From: Acidaminococcus intestini DSM 21505
GTDB lineage: Bacteria; Bacillota; Negativicutes; Acidaminococcales; Acidaminococcaceae
Assembly: GCF_000425045.1 (NCBI RefSeq)
Contig: NZ_AULA01000024.1
Span: forward strand, 1 to 39,744
Length of the DNA stretch: 39,744 bases
Direction: 5' to 3'
Position numbers and translations under genes: made by a program. Positions 1-7,321 of this stretch are shown here, piece after piece. Positions within the stretch are counted from its first letter, which is position 1, and each line of letters begins with the position of its first letter. Below the pieces are notes generated by a model that did no database searches, was not told the origin of the DNA, and worked only from the letters and a program-made list of their open reading frames with translations.

Positions 1-292
1 TACGAACCCATTGGTACAAAAGACTATAGCTCATACCATATTGACAGGCGACAGCCATCATTGACTGTCCGGCATTTACTTGTGAAACCAATTCAAGTTT
101 CTCCTCTGGGGACCATGCCTTGTAATGTGCTTTGTGACACAATGCTTCCGGTCCGCCAGCCTGTTCGATACGATTCCAAGTACGAATCTTGTTACGAAAA
201 TTTGCTGTTTTAATTCCTTTAGGTGTTTTTACCCACTTACCTTGACGATAAAGTTCTACACACATCAGCTTAAATTCAGTCGTATAACGCAA
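1..292 (-). CDS. IS3-family transposase OrfA (partial, 3' end off the window)
   Basis: Reading leftwards from a TTG at 292-290, the frame stays open to the window edge (about 97 codons). The product begins RYTTEFKLMCVELYRQGK and holds two helix-turn-helix-like repeats; the second (WSPEEKLELVSQV, then GQSMMAVACQYGMSYSLLYQW) is the pattern of IS3/IS150 OrfA DNA-binding proteins. The start is chosen because AAGGAGGGT (306-298) lies five bases upstream; no ATG is suitably placed. The binding site for the ribosome is inside a 19-bp hairpin. OrfB, with the DDE catalytic domain, should follow off the window, normally reached by frameshifting; that part is inference. Confidence 0.75.
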   Translation of the reverse strand, partial: MRYTTEFKLMCVELYRQGKWVKTPKGIKTANFRNKIRTWNRIEQAGGPEALCHKAHYKAWSPEEKLELVSQVNAGQSMMAVACQYGMSYSLLYQWVR

Positions 293-332
293 AATGTACC
301 CTCCTTACTGGGTGTCCAGTAAAGAGGGTACA
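1..332 (-). mobile_element. IS3-family insertion sequence, left-end fragment
   Basis: The element enters from the left edge and stops near 332. On the minus strand its outer end begins TGTACCCTCTTTACTGGACA, the usual TG start of IS150-type IS3 ends, and is followed at once by an orfA-type transposase reading leftwards. Only one end is in the window, so the second inverted repeat, orfB and target duplication cannot be judged. The next gene, a phosphoethanolamine transferase, starts 65 bases beyond the end. Confidence 0.75.
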
Positions 333-334
333 TT
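293..334 (-). promoter_or_regulatory. Hairpin at IS end covering the transposase ribosome-binding site
   Basis: Two 19-base arms (293-311 and 316-334) flank a 4-base loop. As DNA they differ at one position; as minus-strand RNA that position is a G-U wobble, so the transposase-sense transcript can pair through all 19 positions. The 3' arm contains the AAGGAGGGT ribosome-binding site and ends one base before the TTG start. Transcripts entering from outside the element would fold and hide the site, a known kind of self-restraint in insertion sequences. Confidence 0.65.
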
Positions 335-396
335 TCAAAATAATAAGTATCCGCGATTATTATTTTCACATTTTTTAGAATAGAGGCGGCCTAATC

Positions 397-2196
397 ATGT
401 CAAAATCCTTTCCGACTCCTTCCAAGACCTTTTTCATTCTCTTTTTTCTCCATTTGTTTCTTTCCTTGGTTCTTAGACTTACGGGTCAATTGGAACAGCG
501 TATATTCAATGAAATCCTCATTTATGGTGCACTTGCCTATTCTATGATTGGATCCCAATGGAACTATGATCCAAGTTATCTCAAGACATCTTCAGTACTC
601 TTCCTTTTATACCTTCTTTCCATATATACCCTTCAAGACTTCAGTAACAATGGGCTTTCTGCCTCTGAAGCAATCGAATGGGGTACAACCTTATTTGCCT
701 TTTTTTCTTCATGGGGACTCTTATCCAATTCCATAAAACAGCCCCTTCTCCGCGTGTGCTGTCGCGCCATCTATTATGGCGGATTATGGCTGACGGCAAG
801 CGTTCCGTTATTAGGGATTGGATATGGAATCGTAAGTGGAGGGCATGCCCTGTCGGCTGATCTCATATTGGCAGTTTTCCAGACAAATCCAGGAGAAGCA
901 CTGTCCTACCTGAAGGAACAGCCATTATTTCTCTGGGCACTTTCCTTACTTGGAATCTTTGCCATCAGTATACTCGTAATCAGCCTTTCGAGGAAAATGC
1001 TGAAAGCCGCACCGGTTCAAAAGCCATCCATCATTTTGATTCTAATGGCTTTACTCGCTCTGAATATGAAGTCTACCCTTCCCCGCATAAAAATCTTCTA
1101 CCTAGCAAACACAATCACTTCAGCCCGGACCTCCCTGAAAGCCTACGAACAGTATAAAATCATGAAAGAAATCCGTCTGAACCGCTTGTCTGCGCTTCCC
1201 CCACTTTCCATAGATTCACAAGCCAGAGGAACCTATGTCCTTGTCATTGGAGAATCAGCATCCCGTGATCATATGCACGTATACGGATATGACCGACAAA
1301 CCACGCCTTGGATGGATAAAATGGCGGGTTGTAAGGGAACAACCATTTTTTCCTATCCCTATGCCAATTACTGCCAAACCATCCTTTCCCTCACCTATGC
1401 CTTGAGCGAAAAAAATCAGTACAATCACATTCCCCTTGAAGAAGCTTATTCCATCATCGATCTTGCGAAAGCAGCTGGCTACGATACCTACTGGATCAGC
1501 AACCAGGCAGGATTTAGTGCTTCAGACACGCCCATTACCATCATTTCCTCCACCGCAGCACATCATACTTGGATCAATGGAAGAGGCGCATCCCCCAGTG
1601 ATTCCACATACCTTGATGGAAAACTTATTACAGAACTTCCAGATAACGTAGACCGCCCCAGTTTCATTGTCATCCATCTAATGGGCAGTCATTCCCGGTA
1701 TGCAGATCGTTATCCCAAGTCATACAGTCTCTTTTCGGGGAGAGGAAAATTTGTTGACGGCTATGACAATTCGGTTCGCTATGTCGACAGCGTCCTTCAA
1801 GGCATCTTTGAAAAAGTCCATAATTACTCCAATTTTCAAGGATTTCTTTACCTGCCTGACCATGGAGAAGATCCAGAATCAGGAAATGCCCATTCTCCTG
1901 ATAAATTTACCTTTCAAATGGTTCGAATTCCCTTTCTGGTCTATCTTAGTCCTAAGGCAATTGTCAATCGTCCAGAAATCCAAAAAGAATTGCAAAAACA
2001 CAAAGATCTTCCATGGACCAACGATCTAGCCTATAATTTGCTTATTTCCCTACTGGGAATCCAGAATGCCCCATACGAAGAAAGACAATTCGATCTTGCT
2101 TCCCCAACCTATCAGCTCAACTGGGAGAAAGTAAAAACGCAGCACGGAACCAAAAGTCTTTCCGAAAAAATAGATCCTCACTCCCGTTTTAAGTAA
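397..2196 (+). CDS. Phosphoethanolamine transferase, sulfatase-fold, LPS-modifying
   Basis: A 599-residue inner-membrane enzyme expected to move phosphoethanolamine from phosphatidylethanolamine to lipid A or core sugars (EptA/CptA/EptC family). The first 230 or so residues hold about five hydrophobic segments; the rest is the periplasmic alkaline-phosphatase-like domain. Visible metal and catalytic landmarks are G285-E286-S (GESASRDHM), a likely nucleophile T328 in YCQTILSLTYALS, the YGYDRQTTPW signature, and D488-H489-GED. The start follows AGAGGCGG. It stands alone on the plus strand between an IS end and a convergent epimerase, and its base use is visibly richer in A/T than the LPS block to its right, so recent acquisition is possible. 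Which acceptor it uses cannot be told from sequence. Confidence 0.85.
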   Translation: MSKSFPTPSKTFFILFFLHLFLSLVLRLTGQLEQRIFNEILIYGALAYSMIGSQWNYDPSYLKTSSVLFLLYLLSIYTLQDFSNNGLSASEAIEWGTTLFAFFSSWGLLSNSIKQPLLRVCCRAIYYGGLWLTASVPLLGIGYGIVSGGHALSADLILAVFQTNPGEALSYLKEQPLFLWALSLLGIFAISILVISLSRKMLKAAPVQKPSIILILMALLALNMKSTLPRIKIFYLANTITSARTSLKAYEQYKIMKEIRLNRLSALPPLSIDSQARGTYVLVIGESASRDHMHVYGYDRQTTPWMDKMAGCKGTTIFSYPYANYCQTILSLTYALSEKNQYNHIPLEEAYSIIDLAKAAGYDTYWISNQAGFSASDTPITIISSTAAHHTWINGRGASPSDSTYLDGKLITELPDNVDRPSFIVIHLMGSHSRYADRYPKSYSLFSGRGKFVDGYDNSVRYVDSVLQGIFEKVHNYSNFQGFLYLPDHGEDPESGNAHSPDKFTFQMVRIPFLVYLSPKAIVNRPEIQKELQKHKDLPWTNDLAYNLLISLLGIQNAPYEERQFDLASPTYQLNWEKVKTQHGTKSLSEKIDPHSRFK

Positions 2197-2245
2197 AGGA
2201 AATCCCCTTATTGTACAAACACCCGTACAATAAGGGGATTTCCTT
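2196..2245. terminator. Bidirectional intrinsic terminator
   Basis: A perfect 21-bp stem (2196-2216 with 2225-2245) around an 8-base loop sits between two converging genes. It begins at the last base of the phosphoethanolamine transferase stop codon and can end transcription from either side. Confidence 0.85.
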
Positions 2246-2308
2246 CTCATAGGCTCAAATCTCGCCAGGAATGGGTTCTTATCGACAGATTCCTTTATTG
2301 AGTAGGCA

Positions 2309-3310
2309 CTATGCAGTCCAATGGTAATACGCTTTATACCACTGGGCAAATTTCTTGAGTCCTTCTTCAATTGTCGTCGTCGGTTTAAAGCCAAAATCCT
2401 TTTCAAGGGCCGATACATCTGCAAAGGTCTGGTACACGTCACCGGGCTGCATAGGAAGGTATTCCTTTTGGGCCTCTTTTCCCAGTGCCTTTTCCAAGAT
2501 CTCAATAAAAGTCATCAGCTTTACAGGCGTGCTGTTGCCAATATTATAGATTCGGTAAGGGTCCCCGCCAAAACCATCTTGGGGTGGATGGGGAAGCAGG
2601 TTTTCGATACCCGTCACAATATCATCTACATAGGTAAAGTCACGGTACATATCGCCATGGTTATAGATGGTAATGGGCTCATCTTTCATGATCTTATTGG
2701 CAAACTTGAAATAGGCCATATCAGGCCGGCCGAAAGGACCATAGACCGTAAAAAAACGCAGTCCTGTCGTAGGAACCCCATAAAGATGACTGTAGGTATA
2801 AGCCATAAGTTCATTGGATTTTTTGGTAGCTGCATAAAGACTGATCGGATGGTCGACCGGGTCTGTGACGCTAAAGGGGGTTTTTTCTTGATTGCCATAA
2901 ACGGAGGAACTCGAAGCATAGACGAGATGGTTCACCGAATGATGACGGCAAGCTTCCAAGATTGTAAAAAAGCCCACGATATTGGAATCAATGTAGTCCC
3001 GAGGGTGATCAATGCTGTAGCGGACGCCGGCCTGAGCCGCAAGGTTCACGACAATTTTGGGGGACAGCTTCGTAAAGACCCCTTCCACGGCGTCCTTGTC
3101 ACTGATATCCCCTTCTGTAAAGGAAAAACCAGGATAATAGGAAAGGCGCTTCAGGCGCTCCTTTTTCAAGGCCACCTCATAATAGGCATTGAGATTATCC
3201 ATGCCATGAACGGCATAGCCCTTAGAAAGAAGCCGCAAAGCAAGGTGATACCCTATAAAGCCAGCTGCACCCGTAATGAATATCGGCACAGCTTCTATTT
3301 TGCAATCCAT
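2309..3310 (-). CDS. UDP-glucuronate 4-epimerase (NAD-dependent epimerase/dehydratase)
   Basis: Extended short-chain dehydrogenase of about 333 residues that should interconvert UDP-glucuronate and UDP-galacturonate for surface polysaccharide. The Rossmann glycine motif is TGAAGFIGYH near the N-terminus, followed by the catalytic Ser region (YASSSSVYG) and YxxxK (YAATKK). GLRFFTVYGPFGRPDMAYFK is the hallmark of the GAE/CapI type of epimerase as opposed to GalE. The frame stays open up to 3373, but I chose the ATG at 3310 because AAAGGAG lies just upstream and the Rossmann fold then starts at residue 10. It is a single-gene unit closed by the shared terminator at 2196-2245; it probably feeds the LPS block downstream. 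Confidence 0.85.
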   Translation of the reverse strand: MDCKIEAVPIFITGAAGFIGYHLALRLLSKGYAVHGMDNLNAYYEVALKKERLKRLSYYPGFSFTEGDISDKDAVEGVFTKLSPKIVVNLAAQAGVRYSIDHPRDYIDSNIVGFFTILEACRHHSVNHLVYASSSSVYGNQEKTPFSVTDPVDHPISLYAATKKSNELMAYTYSHLYGVPTTGLRFFTVYGPFGRPDMAYFKFANKIMKDEPITIYNHGDMYRDFTYVDDIVTGIENLLPHPPQDGFGGDPYRIYNIGNSTPVKLMTFIEILEKALGKEAQKEYLPMQPGDVYQTFADVSALEKDFGFKPTTTIEEGLKKFAQWYKAYYHWTA

Positions 3311-3361
3311 AGGAAACGCTCCTTTACTGACAAAATTGCCAAGAAAGATGGCTATATTTTT

Positions 3362-3367
3362 ATTATA
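3362..3367 (-). promoter_or_regulatory. Probable -10 box of the epimerase gene
   Basis: The minus strand carries a perfect TATAAT about 50 bases before the epimerase start. No convincing -35 hexamer lies 16-18 bases upstream, so this is a weak promoter call. Confidence 0.35.
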
Positions 3368-3554
3368 GTACAACTACCTAAAAAAAGCACCGTTTCCACA
3401 AACTGTCACCTAGCCTCAGGTTTTGGTAAAAACAATTCTTGAAAAATTTGACACACAGGCAAATACCTCACCAAATACACAAAAAGTGTTCGCTGTCTGG
3501 CTTGCCTGATTGAACACAAACTGTACAAAAACACGCCGCCAGTTTCTCAAAAGA

Positions 3555-3594
3555 AAATCCCATAGACCGCCATAAGACTGGTCAAATGGGATTT
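3555..3594 (-). terminator. Intrinsic terminator closing the LPS operon
   Basis: On the minus strand, a stem made of AAATCCCAT (3594-3586 region) and its complement (3563-3555), extended by a GACC/GGTC pair, is followed by a T-rich stretch. It lies 8 bases past the stop of the nitrilase-family gene, the last gene of the LPS operon. Confidence 0.75.
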
Positions 3595-3601
3595 ACCGAT
3601 T

Positions 3602-4435
3602 CTATTTCAAGCAGAGGGAATAAATATCTTCCCGTCGATTTTGGAGGGTAAAGGTCTCCTTTCGCACCTTCGACACAAGGTCAAGGTCGATGGGTGCGTA
3701 AATAACGCCTGTTTCCGTCCCGTCTGCTTCGGCAAGGACCTTTCCCCGCGGATCGACGATCAGGGAGTGACCATAGGCCGTAAAGCGAGGCTTCTTTCCC
3801 ACTTGGTTCGGTGCAATGACGTAGCATTCATTTTCAATGGCCCGGGCCCGAACAAGGACTTCCCAATGGGCGCGGCCCGTTGCTTCCGTAAAGTTCGCAG
3901 GAAGCACCAGAATCTGTGCGCCCCGAAGGGCCATAAGACGGAAGAGCTCTCCAAACCGCAGGTCATAGCAGATGCCAAAGCCCAAAGTGCCGACACCAGC
4001 CGTCTTCACCGTCACGATTTCATGGCCCGGTGCTACATGACTTGATTCACGGCTTGTCACCCCTGAATCAAGGACCACATCAAAGGGATGGAGCTTGCTG
4101 TATTTTCCGAGGAATGCCCCATCAGGGCCTAGAAGAAAGGTCGTATTATAGGGGCGGGCCGGATCGTTTTCATTTCTTTCGTAAAGACTCCCACCCTCGA
4201 TATAGACGCCATATTTTCGGGCAAGGGTGCTCAAATAGGTTGCCGTTTTCCCACCAGGAACCGCTTCTGAAAGGGCCGCATAATCGCGGCCCAAATAGGC
4301 CATGGTCTCGGGAAGGGCGATAAGCTTGGCGCCTTTTTTGGCCGCTTCTCCAATGAAATCAGCCACGACAGAAAGATTCTGATCCTGATTGGATGTGGTA
4401 TCCATTTGAATGGCAGCAACAAGAAACGTTGTCAT
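3602..4435 (-). CDS. Carbon-nitrogen hydrolase (nitrilase superfamily, NIT-like amidase)
   Basis: 277 residues, the usual length for the Nit1/Nit2 branch. The Glu-Lys-Cys triad is readable: E43 in ALPETMAYLG, K114 in YSKLHPFDV, and C156 in GFGICYDLRFGELFR. Members hydrolyse amide bonds of small molecules, for example deaminated glutathione or omega-amides of oxo acids; the substrate here is unknown. AAGGAGGT precedes the ATG. It starts 19 bases after a GT8 glycosyltransferase stops, with no terminator between, so it looks co-transcribed with the LPS genes, an odd partner that may be only a passenger. Confidence 0.85.
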   Translation of the reverse strand: MTTFLVAAIQMDTTSNQDQNLSVVADFIGEAAKKGAKLIALPETMAYLGRDYAALSEAVPGGKTATYLSTLARKYGVYIEGGSLYERNENDPARPYNTTFLLGPDGAFLGKYSKLHPFDVVLDSGVTSRESSHVAPGHEIVTVKTAGVGTLGFGICYDLRFGELFRLMALRGAQILVLPANFTEATGRAHWEVLVRARAIENECYVIAPNQVGKKPRFTAYGHSLIVDPRGKVLAEADGTETGVIYAPIDLDLVSKVRKETFTLQNRREDIYSLCLK

Positions 4436-4454
4436 ATAAAAACCTCCTTGGGTC

Positions 4455-5471
4455 TTACTTTGCCCTTCGGGAAATCAAAAAGCATCCTTTTAATATCGCG
4501 TAATAAGCCATTCCCTTTACATAATCCCGGAAGCTTTCTTTTCTGCGATACTTTGCCCATTCCTTGAAATCATGATAGTTTTCTGGTTTAAGGATGGGCA
4601 AAATAGCCGTCAAGGTCTCCCACGGAGAGGCCGCATTATAGGACCGCCACTGAGCATCATAATCGGACAGGACCATCTGCCATGGTTTGCGCCGCCCTGT
4701 CCAATGAATGATTGTCCCTTTTTGCTGGGGGTCATCTTCACCACCGCCAAATTCATTGTAAATAGACGGCAAAAAAGCATTTGTCCCATCAAAGACAATG
4801 TTGAGGATATCCTGGCTTTGACCCAAAAAACGTTCTTTTGGTTCCTTCTGTAGGGAAAAGGCCTTTTCCGTAATGTTTTGTTTCTGCCACTCTGGGATAT
4901 TCACCATCATGACTCCGTCATTAAAGTAACGGCCATTATTAAGATGAAGATAGTCACCACGGCGCTTGGCATCGGGCATCCGTTCTGAAACAGCCCCCAT
5001 AGCTTTTCCCGTAAGGTCCCAATGATAGAGCTCGTCAAGGGGCCGGATGACCATAGTATCGGCATCAAGATAGAGAAAATGGTCCGTTTCTGCAGCAAGG
5101 ATGAGGGGCATCACAATCCTTCCATAAGTAATCCGGGAAAAACGCTCCACTTTGACATGAAAATCAGCAAAGGGCTCCATATGAAGGGTATAGAGCTTGA
5201 TGACGCAGCCATAGCGGTCAGCCAGCTGCTCCATCTTTTGGGCATTTTCCTTGCTGTACCCATCAGTAAAGATGTGAAACATCACCGCACGATGGGCATT
5301 ATTTTCAAGGACACTGACAAGGCTTGCGCCCATGATCTGAAAATAGCCGTCATTGACGTTATAGGCAACGTGCAAGGGCGCTTTGTCCGTCTTTTCCGCG
5401 TTTTTTGAAAAGGTCTCCACCCCTTTTAGGAAACGGGCGGGGACAAAGTAACCGTCTTCAAACGTTTTCAT
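4455..5471 (-). CDS. Glycosyltransferase family 8 (LPS glucosyl/galactosyltransferase-like)
   Basis: 338 residues with the GT8 (RfaJ/GspA-type) layout. The metal- and nucleotide-sugar-binding DxD is D136-A-D138 in FLYLDADTMVIRPLDEL; it is followed by YFNDGVMMVNI and by IIHWTGRRKPWQ, the two other conserved GT8 blocks. It should add a hexose to the LPS core from a UDP-sugar at the cytoplasmic face. The N-terminus carries about 30 extra residues before the first beta strand (LHVAYNVND). Its ATG overlaps the stop of the preceding GT9 gene by four bases (ATGA), which points to translational coupling. Donor and acceptor are not predictable. Confidence 0.85.
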   Translation of the reverse strand: MKTFEDGYFVPARFLKGVETFSKNAEKTDKAPLHVAYNVNDGYFQIMGASLVSVLENNAHRAVMFHIFTDGYSKENAQKMEQLADRYGCVIKLYTLHMEPFADFHVKVERFSRITYGRIVMPLILAAETDHFLYLDADTMVIRPLDELYHWDLTGKAMGAVSERMPDAKRRGDYLHLNNGRYFNDGVMMVNIPEWQKQNITEKAFSLQKEPKERFLGQSQDILNIVFDGTNAFLPSIYNEFGGGEDDPQQKGTIIHWTGRRKPWQMVLSDYDAQWRSYNAASPWETLTAILPILKPENYHDFKEWAKYRRKESFRDYVKGMAYYAILKGCFLISRRAK

Positions 5472-6559
5472 AGGGATTCAAGCATCTCCTTCACAGTCTC
5501 TTGGACCATAGATAAGGTCACACTTTCTTCGCAAAGGTTCTTTGGACATTTCTTGGGTCCGATGCAAACATGCTTTCCCGAACAGGGAACATGACCGCTG
5601 ACAGCCCAAGTTCGTTCCCCACATCCCTGATAGATCTCAGGGGAGTTAAAGGTAAAAATTGTCAGGACGGGACACCCTGCCGCGGCGGCAATATGGGTTG
5701 TGCCCGTATCGAGGGTAATGGCGCAGTCGGCCCGTCTCATAAGCGCCACCAAAGCGGGAAAGGTCGTTTTTCCCAGGGTATCGATGATGCTTTCGGGATG
5801 CTTCATCCGGTTTTTGATGGCGTCCATCTTAGGACGATGCGCTTCAATGCCCGTTATGATGACGGACGCATCATAGCTCGTGATGAGCCAGTCAGCAAGG
5901 GCGGCGAATTTTTCAGCCCGCCAGTCCTTTGCCTTTGCGGTCGTCTCCACGCAAAAAAGCACCTTTGGTCCCTTGGCAGAACATCCAGCAAGCAGGGCAT
6001 CAGCGGCGGCAAGATCCTTTGAGGCTGATGGGACAAGGGCAGGAGGAATGAATTCCTGTGATTCATCACCAAAATAATCCCGCATGAGACGCTGATAGCT
6101 TTCTCCCATGCGGTGATTTTTATAATCCCAAGACGCTCGATAAGAAAGGTCCTGGGTATAAAACCACTTTTCCCAACCCAGTTCCCAGCCTAAGGCACGC
6201 TCCATACTGAGCCGAAGGGGAATGCGAGCAATCCATTTCATGAGGGTAACCCGCTCCCTAGGATCGAGGGAAATCCCCAAATCATAGCCCTCTTGGGACA
6301 ACTTTTTCCCCATTCGGATTACATCCAAGGCCCCTCCGCCGCTTTGATAGGTATAAGGAATAACACGATCGACACCACAGATCAAAGAGGCAGGCAGAGC
6401 GACGGAATCTTTCACCAAGTAGTGGATTTCACTATGAGGATACTGTTCCTTGAGAACGGGAATCACAGACGCTGCTGTAATGACATCACCCAGATGCATG
6501 ATACCGTCAAGAAAAATCTTTTTTATTCTATTACGTGGCTTAGTGTCTATATTCATCAT
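5468..6559 (-). CDS. Glycosyltransferase family 9 (heptosyltransferase-like)
   Basis: 363 residues of the ADP-heptose:LPS heptosyltransferase superfamily. Typical blocks are the N-terminal MHLGDVITAASVIPVLKEQ, a middle strand with VETTAKAKDWRAEKF, and the donor-binding DTGTTHIAAAAGCPVLTIF. The C-terminal region holds a Cys cluster (CSGKHVC, KKCPKNLC) like those in WaaF/WaaQ-type enzymes. It should extend the inner core of LPS in the cytoplasm. It overlaps the downstream GT8 gene by four bases. The ribosome-binding site is weak and the first two codons are both ATG, so the exact start could be one codon later. Whether the donor is a heptose or another sugar is open. Confidence 0.85.
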   Translation of the reverse strand: MMNIDTKPRNRIKKIFLDGIMHLGDVITAASVIPVLKEQYPHSEIHYLVKDSVALPASLICGVDRVIPYTYQSGGGALDVIRMGKKLSQEGYDLGISLDPRERVTLMKWIARIPLRLSMERALGWELGWEKWFYTQDLSYRASWDYKNHRMGESYQRLMRDYFGDESQEFIPPALVPSASKDLAAADALLAGCSAKGPKVLFCVETTAKAKDWRAEKFAALADWLITSYDASVIITGIEAHRPKMDAIKNRMKHPESIIDTLGKTTFPALVALMRRADCAITLDTGTTHIAAAAGCPVLTIFTFNSPEIYQGCGERTWAVSGHVPCSGKHVCIGPKKCPKNLCEESVTLSMVQETVKEMLESL

Positions 6560-6643
6560 AATATAACTCTTGTAAGTGCCGTACTACACGCTTCAATTGG
6601 AGTATAATTTTTTGCGATGGACTATTTTGATTGTATAAGGCCT

Positions 6644-7321
6644 TTACATTTCCATCTTTAATTTTTTTGGAAATTGACAACTATCGTCATAACGTTTTTC
6701 CATTTGATCAATTATAGAATTAGAAGACATAGTAGGATTGAGTTCAACGTAATTGAAATCTGTACTATATAATTTTATGTATCCCAGTTGTTGATAAATG
6801 GCCCAAGCATCATATTCTATTCTTACAGGAATTAATGCCTTCACCAGATTCTCAGCAGCCTTTCGATTGATAATATACCCGCATGCCATTGTACCTGCTA
6901 GCATATGAAGAACATGATGATTACCACCTAATGGGTACACAACTTTTCCTTTGCCATTATTTCTTCTTAGGAGCAAGACGCTAGGTTCTATCTGAGAATT
7001 CATAAACGATTCAATTCTCGGATAAGCATCTAAAAATTCATTAGATAGATGAATATCATCTTCAAAAATAGTCCAATAAGGTGCATTCGTTGATAAAAAA
7101 TCTTTGCACACCTTTAAATGGGATAAAACGCACCCAACTTCTCCAATAGTAAGAAGACCGTTATCCCCGCGGCATTCCTTTAACTGGGTTTCATTGAGTT
7201 CATTTCCCATAATGGCTTCAAAAAAGTTTGGTTCAATTCCAAGGTCATGAAAATTGCGGGAAACACTCTCGCTTCTTTCTGCCGCTTTTGCTGCATTGAT
7301 AATGGAATGATTAAAAATCAT
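6644..7321 (-). CDS. Glycosyltransferase family 25 (LPS biosynthesis protein)
   Basis: 225 residues. It has the GT25 pattern: a basic N-terminal block (AAKAAERSESVSRNF), the strand with GEVGCVLSHLKVCKDF (about residues 60-75) and the acidic motif E87-D88-D89 in WTIFEDDIHLS. GT25 enzymes, such as Lgt/LpsA-type galactosyltransferases, decorate the LPS outer core. A strong GGAGGAG site and an ATGA overlap tie it to the O-antigen ligase upstream. Its codons are markedly richer in A/T than both neighbours, suggesting that this one gene was imported into the cluster. The protein is slightly short for the family (often 240-260 residues). Confidence 0.75.
   Translation of the reverse strand: MIFNHSIINAAKAAERSESVSRNFHDLGIEPNFFEAIMGNELNETQLKECRGDNGLLTIGEVGCVLSHLKVCKDFLSTNAPYWTIFEDDIHLSNEFLDAYPRIESFMNSQIEPSVLLLRRNNGKGKVVYPLGGNHHVLHMLAGTMACGYIINRKAAENLVKALIPVRIEYDAWAIYQQLGYIKLYSTDFNYVELNPTMSSNSIIDQMEKRYDDSCQFPKKLKMEM

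Noticed and set aside
125-322. 65-codon plus-strand frame in the IS3 end
   Set aside because: It is antisense to the OrfA transposase and ends inside the terminal hairpin.
2321-3442. 373-codon plus-strand frame opposite the epimerase
   Set aside because: It is a shadow of a clearly conserved minus-strand epimerase, and it would have to be transcribed through a strong terminator.
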